Shown here piece after piece: positions 45,352-54,231 of a DNA stretch of 64,000 nucleotides. This stretch comes from Mariniflexile sp. TRM1-10 (GTDB lineage Bacteria; Bacteroidota; Bacteroidia; Flavobacteriales; Flavobacteriaceae). Location: contig NZ_CP022985.1 of assembly GCF_003425985.1 (NCBI RefSeq), positions 4,572,001-4,636,000 of the forward strand, written 5' to 3'. The stretch's first letter is position 1, and the number at the start of each line of letters is the position of its first letter. The position numbers were made by a program, and so were the translations under genes. The notes under the pieces were generated by a model. That model worked only from the letters and a program-made list of their open reading frames with translations. It was not told the origin of the DNA and made no database searches.

Positions 45352-46296
45352 TTACTTCAAATACGCCAAAACATTATTCTCAATACGTTTTTGTATATTG
45401 CTTACATCACCTTTTACAAAGGTTTCTCCTGTAATGTTTTCATAAAGTTCTATATAGCGTTCGCTAACGGTTTCAATATACGCGTCGCTCATAACAGGTA
45501 CGGTTTGTCCTTTTAAACCTTGAAAGTTATTGGCTATGAGCCACTGGCGTACAAACTCTTTACTTAATTGCTTTTGGGGTTCGTTATTGGCTTGTCTTTC
45601 TTTATAGCCATCAGCATAAAAATAACGTGAGGAGTCTGGGGTATGTATTTCATCAATCAATACTATTTTACCATCTTTAGTTTTACCAAATTCGTATTTG
45701 GTATCCACCAAAATCAAGCCTCGGCTTGCGGCTATTTCTGTTCCTCTTTGAAATAATTTACGGGTATAATCTTCTAAAACCACATAATCTGCTTCTGAAA
45801 CAATACCACGCTTTAAAATATCTTCTCTTGAAATATCTTCATCATGATCGCCCATTTCTGCTTTGGTTGCAGGTGTTATAATAGGTTCTGGAAACTTATC
45901 GTTCTCTTTCATGCCTTCTGGCATAGCTACACCACAAAGCATGCGTTTTCCTGCTTTATACTCACGTGCTGCATGTCCACTCATATACCCACGAATTACC
46001 ATTTCAACTTTAAAAGGTTCGCACAAATGCCCTACAGCTACATTAGGGTCGGGTGTTGCTGTTAACCAGTTTGGTACTAAATCCTCTGTCGCTGCCATCA
46101 TTTTGGTGGCTATTTGGTTTAGTATTTGTCCTTTGTACGGAATTCCTTTTGGCATCACGACATCGAATGCCGATAACCTGTCGGTTGCAATCATTACCAA
46201 TTGCTCGTTGTTGATGTTATAAACTTCTCTAACTTTTCCGTGATAAACAGATTTTTGTCCTGGGAAATTGAAATCGGTACTTGTGATTGTATTCAT
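45352..46296 (-). CDS. purC: SAICAR synthase
   Basis: Phosphoribosylaminoimidazole-succinocarboxamide synthase of 314 residues, joining CAIR and aspartate in de novo purine synthesis. Seen: the N-terminal [11 protein letters not shown] and [78 protein letters not shown] and the C-terminal FVRQWL. The length is that of the eukaryote-like long PurC type common in Bacteroidota. It has a clear promoter of its own. Confidence 0.97.
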   Translation of the reverse strand: MNTITSTDFNFPGQKSVYHGKVREVYNINNEQLVMIATDRLSAFDVVMPKGIPYKGQILNQIATKMMAATEDLVPNWLTATPDPNVAVGHLCEPFKVEMVIRGYMSGHAAREYKAGKRMLCGVAMPEGMKENDKFPEPIITPATKAEMGDHDEDISREDILKRGIVSEADYVVLEDYTRKLFQRGTEIAASRGLILVDTKYEFGKTKDGKIVLIDEIHTPDSSRYFYADGYKERQANNEPQKQLSKEFVRQWLIANNFQGLKGQTVPVMSDAYIETVSERYIELYENITGETFVKGDVSNIQKRIENNVLAYLK

Positions 46297-46321
46297 TAAC
46301 AGTCGTGTGTTGTTTGTTTTG

Positions 46322-46352
46322 CAAATGTAATTTGTTTAACGATGCCAAACAA
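46322..46352 (-). promoter_or_regulatory. Bacteroidota-type promoter of purC
   Basis: On the minus strand TTG (46350-46352), 20 bases, then TACATTTG (46322-46329), a full match to TTG-N17-23-TAnnTTTG. The expected transcript start is about 20 bp before the ATG. No purine riboswitch-like fold fits in so short a leader. Confidence 0.65.
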
Positions 46353-46515
46353 TGAAGTGGTTTAAACTTTTTTGATTGAAGTGAAAATCAGTCATTTTTT
46401 GTCCAATCGAAGCCTTTTTAGAGTTGCATAGCATCGCTACGGAAAGAAAAAAAGACGCAAAGTGGGCAAAAAAGGGCGATTTTTTAGCCAATTAAAAAAA
46501 GTTTAAACCACTTCA
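46353..46515. repeat. Palindromic intergenic element, family P, diverged copy 4
   Basis: Arms GAAGTGGTTTAAACTTTTTT and AAAAAAAGTTTAAACCACTTC form the ends. The centre GCATAGCATCGCTACGGA matches the complement of the centre of the 25870 copy. It lies directly upstream of the purC promoter, between it and the gene behind. Confidence 0.75.
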
Positions 46516-46525
46516 ATAAGTAAAT

Positions 46526-46558
46526 AAAAAAAGGAGACATAAGCATGCTCCTTTTTTC
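46526..46558. terminator. Weak terminator hairpin behind the outer-membrane protein gene
   Basis: AAAAAAAGGAG-acataagcatg-CTCCTTTTTT pairs to a short G+C stem with A and T flanks, about 25 bp after the minus-strand stop at 46582. Confidence 0.55.
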
Positions 46559-46581
46559 TGTATTTTTTTTAATATTAAAAT

Positions 46582-47100
46582 TTATTTAAATCGGATATTA
46601 TAAGTAACACCTACACCAACGTTTTGTATATCGACATCATTTTCTGCAAATGTGTTTTGATAAAAAGCATAAATATTCCAATCGTAGTTATGGTAACCAA
46701 TTTGAGGGTTTACATATAAACCTCCCTCATTATTATCAACATTGGTTAAAAAACCGTATCCTATATCCGTTCCCAAAAACAGGCCTTTAGGTGTAAAATA
46801 ATAACGGACAAACCCTGCTACAGGAATGACTCCAAAATCTTCAAAACCATCTTTTCCAAAATAATGACTATAGCCAGAAGCGGCACCAATGGCAAAATTG
46901 GGATTGAATAAATATTGTCCTCTAAGATCTAAACCTAAATTAAATGACGATACATCGCCTGTATCGCCCACTGGAACACTAGCAGTTACGCCAGCTTTAA
47001 ACCAAGAATTATTTGGTGTGATGTCTATTTCAGTTTCTTGTGCAAAAATTGAAGTTGATCCTATTAATCCGATTCCGATGATTAAAAATAATTTTTTCAT
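46582..47100 (-). CDS. Outer-membrane beta-barrel protein
   Basis: Secreted barrel protein of 172 residues. The ATG at 47100 gives a clean signal peptide (MKKLFLIIGIGLIGSTSIFA, cleaved before QETE). Alternating strands follow, such as GLDLRGQYLFNPNFAIGAASGYSHYFG, FVRYYFTPKGLFLGTDIGYGF and the terminal NVGVGVTYNIRFK, ending in an aromatic/charged C-terminus typical of small OmpA/OmpW-like barrels. Function unknown. The ATG at 47130 would add a non-signal extension and is rejected. Confidence 0.85.
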   Translation of the reverse strand: MKKLFLIIGIGLIGSTSIFAQETEIDITPNNSWFKAGVTASVPVGDTGDVSSFNLGLDLRGQYLFNPNFAIGAASGYSHYFGKDGFEDFGVIPVAGFVRYYFTPKGLFLGTDIGYGFLTNVDNNEGGLYVNPQIGYHNYDWNIYAFYQNTFAENDVDIQNVGVGVTYNIRFK

Positions 47101-47481
47101 GTATCTTTTTTTTAAATGTTTGTATTGCAAATCTCGACAACATAAACAGAAAACCAGTTACACGATTTTTATAGAATTTTATAGAATTAAAAGATAAGCC
47201 AGCAACCCTAATTTCTAACTAATTGATTATATGATATAAACATTCCAAAATAAAAAAAGGTTAAAAAGTCCTTTAAATTTAATTTATCAAGTTGGTTGTC
47301 GAAACCGATAATAATTACCTGTAAATTAAAATATATCGACAAGCTTGGCAAAAAGGTTTACTATAGGCTTTCTACAAATAATAGTCACTAGCCATTGGTC
47401 ACTAGCCATTAGTCAATAGTCAATAGCCATTAGTCAAATCAACAAATCCACGAATAAACAAATAAACAATAGTACATTTAA
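47101..47481. other. 380-bp gap upstream of the barrel gene
   Basis: Holds a diverged TCGA-type repeat (47288-47345) and a low-complexity tract built from agccattagtca/atagtca units (about 47385-47470). No gene seen. Confidence 0.55.
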
Positions 47482-48435
47482 TCAATCTACGTGTTCGATG
47501 CTTTTATATGCCTCAATAACCTTTTTAACCAAACGGTGACGAATCACATCTTTATCATCTAAAAATATCATCCCCACACCTTCTACATTTTTTAATATCA
47601 ACAAAGCTTCTTTAAGACCAGAAATGGTACGTCGTGGCAAATCTATTTGCCCTGGGTCGCCAGTTAATAAAAATTTGGCGTTTTTACCCATACGGGTTAA
47701 GAACATTTTCATTTGGTTATGTGTCGTATTTTGTCCTTCATCTAAAATTACAAATGCATTATCGAGCGTGCGTCCGCGCATAAACGCTAATGGCGCTATT
47801 TGTATGGTACCGTTCTCAATGTACATTGCCAATTTTTCGGCAGGTATCATATCTCGTAGCGCATCATATAAAGGCTGCATGTAAGGGTCTAACTTTTCTT
47901 TTAAATCGCCCGGTAAAAACCCAAGGTTCTCCCCTGCTTCAACTGCTGGACGGGTTAAAATAATACGTTTCACCTCTTTGTTCTTAAGCGCTTGCACTGC
48001 TAAAGCAACACCTGTATAGGTTTTGCCGGTTCCTGCAGGTCCTATGGCAAAAACCATATCATTGGCACGCATACTTTCTACCAATTTACGTTGGTTAGCT
48101 GTTTGTGCTTTAATAAGTTTGCCTCCAACACCGTGTACCAAAACTTCGCCGCTTGAATCGGACGTAGAATAATCGTCACTACTTTGGCTTGTGAGTACAC
48201 GCTCTATAACGTTTTCATCAAGCTTATTGTATTTGGTAAAATGATTCAAAAGCATTTTCATGCGGCGATCGAATTCTTCTAACAGCTCGTCGTCGCCAAA
48301 GGCCTTGATCTTATTACCTCTGGCTACAATCTTAAGCTTAGGAAAATATTTTTTTAGGAGTTCAATATTGGTGTTTTGGGCTCCAAAAAATTCTTTTGGA
48401 GTGATTTCTTCAAGTTCGATGATAATTTCGTTCAA
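47482..48435 (-). CDS. phoH: PhoH-family ATPase
   Basis: Cytoplasmic ATPase of 317 residues, standard for PhoH/PhoL. Seen: an N-terminal KH-like region (ITPKEFFGAQNTNIELLKKYFPKLKIVARGNKIKAFGDDE), Walker A AIGPAGTGKTYTG, TRPAVEAGENLGFLPGDLKEKLDPYMQPLYD, Walker B FVILDEGQNTTHNQMKMFLTR, and LTGDPGQIDLP. Members take part in RNA processing and ribosome maturation, often with YbeY (not in this window). Probably transcribed on its own. Confidence 0.95.
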   Translation of the reverse strand: MNEIIIELEEITPKEFFGAQNTNIELLKKYFPKLKIVARGNKIKAFGDDELLEEFDRRMKMLLNHFTKYNKLDENVIERVLTSQSSDDYSTSDSSGEVLVHGVGGKLIKAQTANQRKLVESMRANDMVFAIGPAGTGKTYTGVALAVQALKNKEVKRIILTRPAVEAGENLGFLPGDLKEKLDPYMQPLYDALRDMIPAEKLAMYIENGTIQIAPLAFMRGRTLDNAFVILDEGQNTTHNQMKMFLTRMGKNAKFLLTGDPGQIDLPRRTISGLKEALLILKNVEGVGMIFLDDKDVIRHRLVKKVIEAYKSIEHVD

Positions 48436-48679
48436 AGGCGTAGAATTTGTTTAAAATTTCCTCTAAGATTACTGACAATATTGTTTACTCAGACGAAATG
48501 ATTTATTAGTTTTATTCAGTTTTTTATTTTGACAAATAAGTATTCACGAACCTATATTTTTAATGTTAAACATAAAAATGAAAACAAAAAATTTATGTAG
48601 GTTTGTTACATATCTGTTAAAGCTCAAAAATACACAAATTTGGGTGTACTAACATTAAAAACATATCAACAATTTGCCA

Positions 48680-49534
48680 ATGGCGATAATAACATTAACT
48701 ACCGATTTTGGAGAAAAAGATCACTTTGCTGGCGCAACAAAAGGCGCTATTTACAGTGAGTTACCCAATGTTAAAATTGTTGATATCTCACATTCGGTGT
48801 CGCCTTTTAATATTTTAGAGGCTGGTTATATCATTCAAAATGCTTACAACAGTTTCCCAAAAGGCACGATACATATTATAGGTATAGATTCTGAAATTAA
48901 CGAAGAAAACAAACATATTGCCTTAAAACTAGACGACCATTATTTTATTTGTGCCAATAATGGGATTATGAGCATGATTTGCTCTGAAATTGCACCCGAA
49001 AAAATTGTTGAAATCAATATCCACGATAAAATACAAACCAGTTTTCCGGTACTAGACGTTTTTGTAAAAGTGGCTTGCCACATTGCACGTGGTGGTACCC
49101 TAGAGGTTATTGGCAAAACCATACCAGAAATTAAACCTACAAAACATATTACCCCATTTGTGAACGATGATAAAACCCAAATTATAGGTAGCGTTATTTA
49201 TGTTGATAATTATGGTAATGTGGTAACAAATATTAAGCGTCCATTTTTTGAAAGCATACAAAAAGGAAGGTCTTTTGAAGTTTCGGCAAGAAATAATAAG
49301 TTTAAAAAAATACATAATCGCTATAGCGATATTGTGAATTTTGAAATTCCTGAAGAAAAAAGGCATGATGAAGGCAGAGGTTTGGTGGTTTTTAATTCGG
49401 GTGGCTTTTTAGAAATTGCCGTTTACAAAAGTAATAGTGCTACAGTAGGTAGTGCTTCTACTTTAATGGGGTTGGGCTTGATGGATGCTATTAGCGTTAA
49501 TTTTAGTACCGAATCCATGCTTCCTAAAAGTTAA
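48680..49534 (+). CDS. SAM hydroxide adenosyltransferase (DUF62/chlorinase-fluorinase family)
   Basis: S-adenosyl-L-methionine hydrolase-type enzyme of 284 residues, releasing adenosine and methionine. Seen: the N-terminal [21 protein letters not shown] with the conserved Asp, [49 protein letters not shown], and the late [12 protein letters not shown]. Halogenase-specific features are not expected in this common bacterial branch, so it is the hydrolase type. The ATG at 48680 is preferred over an in-frame TTG two codons before. Standard neighbour of phoH in flavobacteria. Confidence 0.92.
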   Translation: MAIITLTTDFGEKDHFAGATKGAIYSELPNVKIVDISHSVSPFNILEAGYIIQNAYNSFPKGTIHIIGIDSEINEENKHIALKLDDHYFICANNGIMSMICSEIAPEKIVEINIHDKIQTSFPVLDVFVKVACHIARGGTLEVIGKTIPEIKPTKHITPFVNDDKTQIIGSVIYVDNYGNVVTNIKRPFFESIQKGRSFEVSARNNKFKKIHNRYSDIVNFEIPEEKRHDEGRGLVVFNSGGFLEIAVYKSNSATVGSASTLMGLGLMDAISVNFSTESMLPKS

Positions 49535-49621
49535 GAATAATTACTGAATAATAAATGTTTATAAGAATTGTTAAACTGAGATTTCTTAGTAATTTTGAAA
49601 CGAATTTGTTGAATGGCTTTA

Positions 49622-49681
<60 letters not shown>

Positions 49682-49690
49682 AAATTCACA

Positions 49691-49755
49691 CTTTTAACTT
49701 TTAACTTTTAACTTTTAACTTTTAACTTTTAACTTTTAACTTTTAACTTTTAACT
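49691..49755. repeat. Tandem repeat of the 7-mer CTTTTAA, about 9 copies, ending 7 bp before gldF
   Basis: A perfect 65-bp array that runs up to aactaaattaaATG of gldF. Changes in copy number would alter the leader or the promoter spacing of gldF, so it could affect expression; this is not shown. Confidence 0.95.
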
Positions 49756-49762
49756 AAATTAA

Positions 49763-50476
49763 ATGTTTGCCATACTTAAAAAAGAAATAAATACATTTTT
49801 CGCATCGCCCATTGGCTATTTGGTTATTGGTTTCTTTTTATTGCTTAATGGTTTATTCTTGTGGTTCTTTAAAGGTGAAAACAATATATTAGATTATGGG
49901 TTTGCCGATTTATCATCGTTTTTCCTACTAGCTCCATGGATATTAATTTTCCTAATTCCTGCGGTAACTATGCGTAGTTTTTCAGATGAAAAAAAACAAG
50001 GTACTTTAGAACTTTTACTCACCAAACCTATTACGCATTTAAACATTGTTCTAGGTAAATATTTTGGTGCATTCGTTTTAATTTTAATCGCCCTTTTACC
50101 AACTTTATTATATGTTTACACCATTTACCAATTAGGAAATCCTGTTGGCAATTTGGATTTTGGAAGTACTTTAGGTTCTTACTTTGGCTTGTTGTTTTTA
50201 ATTGCTGCCTACACAGCTATTGGTGTATTCGCTTCTACCTTATCAGACAACCAAATAGTGGCTTTTATAACATCAGTCGCTATTTGCTTTATGTTTTATA
50301 TTGGTTTTGAAAGTGTTGCCGACTACACTTCAAGTAATTTTATAGAACAATTGGGTATGAACGCCCACTACAAAAGCATCAGTCGAGGCGTCATAGACAC
50401 CCGAGACATCATCTATTTTTTAAGTATTACAGCATTTTTTATAATGCTAACGAAACTGAATATTAATAAAGAATAA
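49763..50476 (+). CDS. gldF: Gliding-motility ABC transporter permease GldF
   Basis: Inner-membrane permease of 237 residues with six helices, part of the GldA-GldF-GldG ABC system needed for gliding in several Flavobacteriia. Seen: MFAILKKEINTFFASPIGYLVIGFFLLLNGLFLW, the conserved loop MRSFSDEKKQGTLELLLTKPI, and NAHYKSISRGVIDTRDIIYFLS near the end. The ATPase GldA is encoded elsewhere. Two short tandem repeats lie directly upstream. Confidence 0.95.
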   Translation: MFAILKKEINTFFASPIGYLVIGFFLLLNGLFLWFFKGENNILDYGFADLSSFFLLAPWILIFLIPAVTMRSFSDEKKQGTLELLLTKPITHLNIVLGKYFGAFVLILIALLPTLLYVYTIYQLGNPVGNLDFGSTLGSYFGLLFLIAAYTAIGVFASTLSDNQIVAFITSVAICFMFYIGFESVADYTSSNFIEQLGMNAHYKSISRGVIDTRDIIYFLSITAFFIMLTKLNINKE

Positions 50477-50478
50477 AA

Positions 50479-50973
50479 ATGATTTTAACACCGCTGTTCG
50501 TTATTTTTTTAATAGTCGTTTTCCTGTTAGTTTGGGCATTTACCAATACTATAGACAAACGTAAATGGTTAAGTTTTTTAATAAGCATCGTATTAACTCC
50601 CATTGTTTATTTTTATGTGTTTTATCCGCTTATAAACATTTTTAGCAGCTACCACCACGAAAAACATTTTGATGCCGAAGCTTGGACAGATAAACCGGCT
50701 TTACGCTACGAAATGAGTAACGAAATGACCAAGCTGCAAATGTTTAAAGGTAAAACCAAAAGCGAAGTAAAAGCTATTCTGGGAAGCAGCGAATGGTATG
50801 GTTGGGATGATAGTATTAAAGCCAATTCGCCTAACAAATGGAACTATAATTTAGGCTATAAACCTGGAGCTTTTAACCTAACTCAAGAGTGTTTGGAGTT
50901 GGAATTCAAAAACAATAAAGTTGAAAGTGTTAAACAATACCAATTAGAAACAAAGTTTGAAGAAGCACCTTAA
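50479..50973 (+). CDS. Small membrane protein with BamE/SmpA-like C-terminal domain
   Basis: A 164-residue protein placed between gldF and gldG. Two hydrophobic segments (about residues 3-22 and 33-55) precede a soluble domain. That domain (FKGKTKSEVKAILGSSEW...NKWNYNLG...ECLELEFKNNKVESVKQYQLE) has the GMTKEEV..LLG..... then W.Y and LEFKNGKV pattern of the BamE/SmpA fold. Gaps of 2 bp to gldF and a 17-bp overlap with gldG show it is part of the operon. I know of no named Gld protein with this architecture. A periplasmic accessory of the GldFG complex is possible; it could also be a later insertion in the operon. Confidence 0.8.
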   Translation: MILTPLFVIFLIVVFLLVWAFTNTIDKRKWLSFLISIVLTPIVYFYVFYPLINIFSSYHHEKHFDAEAWTDKPALRYEMSNEMTKLQMFKGKTKSEVKAILGSSEWYGWDDSIKANSPNKWNYNLGYKPGAFNLTQECLELEFKNNKVESVKQYQLETKFEEAP

Positions 50974-52624
50974 ACATATAACCATATTATTAATTGCTCT
51001 AATAGCTATTAACTACATAAGTAGTTTAGCTTTTAAACGTTTCGATTTAACTGATGACAAACGCTATACCTTAAGCGAGGCTACAATTAATATCATTAAA
51101 AACGTAGATTCACCTATCGAAATAGATGTGTTTTTAAGTGGTGAAGATTTTCCTTCGGAATTTAGACGCCTTCAAAACGAAACGAAACAATTGCTTGAAG
51201 AGTTTTCATCTGAAAACAGTAACATCATTTTCAATTTTATTAATCCATTGGAAGATGATGCCACCCGCGAACGCCATATTCAGCAATTAACAGACAGAGG
51301 TCTAACCCCAATGCAATTGAGTGTTCAAGAAAACGGAAAAACATCACAAGCCATTATTTTTCCTTGGGCTTTGGCTAGTTATAATGGTAAAACGGTTATT
51401 ATTTCGCTTGTAAAAAACAAAATAGGCGCTTCGCAACAAGATCTGGTAACCAACTCGGTACAACATTTAGAATATGCCTTTGCCGATGGGTTTAGCAAAT
51501 TAACAAACCCAAAACATAAAAGCATAGCTATCTTAAAAGGAAATAAACAACTAGCCGACAAATACATTGCCAGTTTTATTAGAAAATTAGGTGAGTACTA
51601 TTTTATTGCGCCCTTTACTTTAGATAGTGTTGCGAATAATCCTCAAAAAACATTGGATGGGTTGAACCATTTCGATTTAATAATATCGGCAAAACCTACT
51701 GAAGCCTTTACCGAAGAAGAAAAACTAGTCTTAGACCAATATACCATGAATGGTGGCAAAAGTTTATGGCTTATTGATGCGGTTGCTATGGAAAAAGACA
51801 GTCTTTACAACGATAGGGGTAAAAACTTTGCTACCAGCAGGGATTTAAATGTCACCGATTTCTTTTTTAAATATGGCGTGAGAATCAATCCAGTTATGGT
51901 AAGCACACTTTACTCTGCCCCTATTACATTGGCTATGGGTGAAGGCAGTGAGTCACAGTTTCAGCACCTCCGTTGGCCATATGCGCCTTTAGCTTCAACT
52001 AATGATAACCATCCCATAGTTAACAATCTAAATTTGGTAAAGTTTGATTTTGCAAATCAAATAGACACACTTAAAAATGACATTAAGAAAACCATTTTAT
52101 TGGAAAGTGCCCCTTTAACAAAACTAGAAGGCACCCCCAGAGAAATTAGTTTGGAAATTGTGACGCAAGACCCAGATCCAGCAACGTTCAATAAAGGAAA
52201 CCAAACCTTAGCCGTTTTATTGGAAGGTGAATTCACTTCGGTTTACGCCAATCGAATAAAGCCTTTCGAACTTCAAAAAGAAATAAACAAAAGCGTTCCT
52301 ACAAAAATGATTGTTATTGCCGATGGTGATGTTATAAAAAACGATGTTTTTAAGAACGTTCCTCAAGAATTAGGATTTGATAGATGGACGGGGCAAACCT
52401 ATGGCAACAAAGAATTTTTACTGAATGCTGTTAATTATTTATTGGATGACAACGGACTTATAAACATTCGTTCGAAAGAAATAACCGTTGAATTTTTAAA
52501 TCAGGAAAAAATTGCTGACGAAAAAACCAAATGGCAAGTTATAAACATTTTACTTCCGCTACTGCTATTAGGGGCTTTTGGAGTGCTTTTCAATTATTTT
52601 AGAAGAAAAAAATACGCCAACTAG
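50957..52624 (+). CDS. gldG: Gliding-motility ABC transporter substrate/accessory subunit GldG
   Basis: Membrane-anchored protein of 555 residues: an N-terminal helix (ITILLIALIAINYISSLAF), a large extracytoplasmic region, and a C-terminal helix (VINILLPLLLLGAFGVLFNYF) with a short basic tail. Seen: FKRFDLTDDKRYTLSEAT at the start, the EIDVFLSGEDFPSEFRRLQNET block, the Asn/His-rich AFTEEEKLVLDQYTMNGGKSLWLIDAV, and QLRWPYAPL-like and NKEFLLNAVNYLLDDNGLINIRSKE segments typical of GldG. The start is the TTG at 50957 overlapping the previous gene; no ATG gives a complete N-terminus. Confidence 0.94.
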   Translation: MKKHLKHITILLIALIAINYISSLAFKRFDLTDDKRYTLSEATINIIKNVDSPIEIDVFLSGEDFPSEFRRLQNETKQLLEEFSSENSNIIFNFINPLEDDATRERHIQQLTDRGLTPMQLSVQENGKTSQAIIFPWALASYNGKTVIISLVKNKIGASQQDLVTNSVQHLEYAFADGFSKLTNPKHKSIAILKGNKQLADKYIASFIRKLGEYYFIAPFTLDSVANNPQKTLDGLNHFDLIISAKPTEAFTEEEKLVLDQYTMNGGKSLWLIDAVAMEKDSLYNDRGKNFATSRDLNVTDFFFKYGVRINPVMVSTLYSAPITLAMGEGSESQFQHLRWPYAPLASTNDNHPIVNNLNLVKFDFANQIDTLKNDIKKTILLESAPLTKLEGTPREISLEIVTQDPDPATFNKGNQTLAVLLEGEFTSVYANRIKPFELQKEINKSVPTKMIVIADGDVIKNDVFKNVPQELGFDRWTGQTYGNKEFLLNAVNYLLDDNGLINIRSKEITVEFLNQEKIADEKTKWQVINILLPLLLLGAFGVLFNYFRRKKYAN

Positions 52625-52930
52625 CTCGTAGATTTTACACTAAAGTTTCCCACATACCCAGTAATAAATGTTAATAAGTTTGTTTCCAATATTAATAGGT
52701 AAAGAATATATTTGTAAGTAGTATAATTAAAACTTAATCTAAGTTCTTTTTTAGATGAAACACCTCTGTTTTACAACACTTTTTTAAAGTAAACAAATAG
52801 AAACCATAAAGCATCTAACTTAAAAAAAATTAAAACTAACGCATGAAACGAGCATGTTCAAAATTTCATTCTCTAAGGAAATGATTAATAGCGAACTGCA
52901 TGTGTCCTTTAAAAAAATAAATATTAACAC
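52625..52930. promoter_or_regulatory. dnaN leader region with possible promoter box
   Basis: Three hundred bases between gldG and dnaN. TATATTTG at 52707-52714 fits the -7 box, with TTG at 52680-52682 (spacing 24, slightly long). This would leave an untranslated leader of roughly 200 bases. No terminator for gldG and no clear secondary structure are visible. Confidence 0.35.
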
Positions 52931-54049
52931 ATGAAATTTATAGTATCAAGTACCTATTTATTAAAACAATTACAAGTTTTAGGAGGTGTTATTAATAGTT
53001 CGAACACCTTACCTATTTTAGATAATTTCTTATTCGAATTAGATGGTTCAATGTTAACGGTTTCAGCAAGCGACTTAGAAACCACTATGGCATCTTCACT
53101 AGAAGTAGAAAGCGATAGTAAAGGTAGTGTTGCTATTCCTGCTCGTTTGTTATTAGATACTTTAAAAACATTTCCAGAGCAACCATTAACTTTTGTTATT
53201 GAAGACAACAATACGGTTGAAATTAGCTCTAATCATGGTAAATATGCCTTAGCCTATGCTGACGGAAAAGAATTTCCTAAAGCCGTTTCACTTGAAGACC
53301 CAAGTAAAACAGTGGTTATTGGCGATGTATTGGCAACGGCTATTAGTAAAACTATTTTTGCTGCGGGAAACGACGATTTACGCCCAGTAATGAGTGGCGT
53401 GTTTTTTCAATTCTCAACACAAGGCTTAACTTTTGTTGCAACCGATGCACACAAATTAGTAAAATACACGCGTGAAGATGTAAAAGCAAACCAAGTAGCG
53501 GAATTTATAATGCCTAAAAAACCTTTGAATTTATTGAAAGGCATTTTAGCTGGTAGTGAAAATGAAGTTACTATTGAATATAACGATTCGAATGCAAAAT
53601 TCACTTTTGAGAATTCAGAGTTGATTTGCCGTTTAATTGATGGTAAATACCCTAATTACGAAGCGGTAATCCCTAAAGAAAACCCTAACAAATTAGTAAT
53701 TGACAGAACACAGTTTTTAAACTCAGTGCGTCGTGTTAGTATTTTCTCGAACAAAACAACCCACCAAATTCGCTTAAAAATTGCTGGAGCTGAACTTAAT
53801 ATTTCTGCAGAAGACATCGACTATAGCAACAAAGCCGAAGAGCGTTTAACCTGCGATTACCAAGGCGATGATATGCAAATTGGTTTTAACTCACGTTTTC
53901 TAACCGAAATGCTAAACAATTTAAATTCTGATGAGGTACAGTTAGAAATGAGTATGCCTAATAGAGCCGGTATTTTAACGCCTATTGATGGTTTAGATGA
54001 TGGTGAGCAAGTAACTATGCTAGTAATGCCCGTAATGCTGAATAGTTAG
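52931..54049 (+). CDS. dnaN: DNA polymerase III beta sliding clamp
   Basis: Processivity clamp of 372 residues, normal length, with three similar domains. Seen: MKFIVSSTYLLKQLQVLGGVINSSNTLPILDNFLFEL, FAAGNDDLRPVMSGVFF, the central RLIDGKYPNYEAVIPKENPNKL, RVSIFSNKTTHQIRLKI, the third-domain NSRFLTEMLNNL and the C-terminal MLVMPVMLNS with the M.M.. pattern. Essential. The IS copy at 54114 has landed directly behind the gene in its terminator palindrome, so transcript end formation for dnaN may be altered. Confidence 0.97.
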   Translation: MKFIVSSTYLLKQLQVLGGVINSSNTLPILDNFLFELDGSMLTVSASDLETTMASSLEVESDSKGSVAIPARLLLDTLKTFPEQPLTFVIEDNNTVEISSNHGKYALAYADGKEFPKAVSLEDPSKTVVIGDVLATAISKTIFAAGNDDLRPVMSGVFFQFSTQGLTFVATDAHKLVKYTREDVKANQVAEFIMPKKPLNLLKGILAGSENEVTIEYNDSNAKFTFENSELICRLIDGKYPNYEAVIPKENPNKLVIDRTQFLNSVRRVSIFSNKTTHQIRLKIAGAELNISAEDIDYSNKAEERLTCDYQGDDMQIGFNSRFLTEMLNNLNSDEVQLEMSMPNRAGILTPIDGLDDGEQVTMLVMPVMLNS

Positions 54050-54094
54050 TTTTGTCATTCCCTCGAATGAGGAATCTTATATATTTAAAAATGA

Positions 54095-54113
54095 AAAAGA
54101 CCATCAAATAATT
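54095..54113. terminator. Left half of a terminator palindrome split by the IS
   Basis: AAAAGACCATCAAATAATT at 54095-54113 is completed by ATTTGATGGTCTTTT at 55780-55794, beyond the IS. Removing the element and one AATT copy rebuilds a perfect palindrome between dnaN and the convergent DUF4870 gene. Confidence 0.8.
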
Positions 54114-54177
54114 AGGCATATTCATAATAATATAAACTATTGTTTTTCAATAAAATAGGTATTATATTAGAAGGAAC

Positions 54178-54218
54178 AAACCCCGAAATTGCTCCAAACG
54201 GGCCAAAAACGGGGTTTT
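54178..54218 (+). terminator. IS-borne hairpin before the transposase
   Basis: AAACCCCG and CGGGGTTTT pair around a 24-base loop, followed by tcttttaaa. It could block read-through from dnaN into the transposase. The same structure is at 61616-61656 in copy 2. Confidence 0.55.
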
Positions 54219-54231
54219 CTTTTAAAGTGTG

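Noticed and set aside
46297..46352. Purine riboswitch before purC
   Set aside because: The promoter leaves only about 20 bases of leader, too short for the aptamer.
52844..52885. 13-codon ORF in the dnaN leader as a leader peptide
   Set aside because: Short, with no coupled stop/start, no hairpin and no second example; chance is sufficient.
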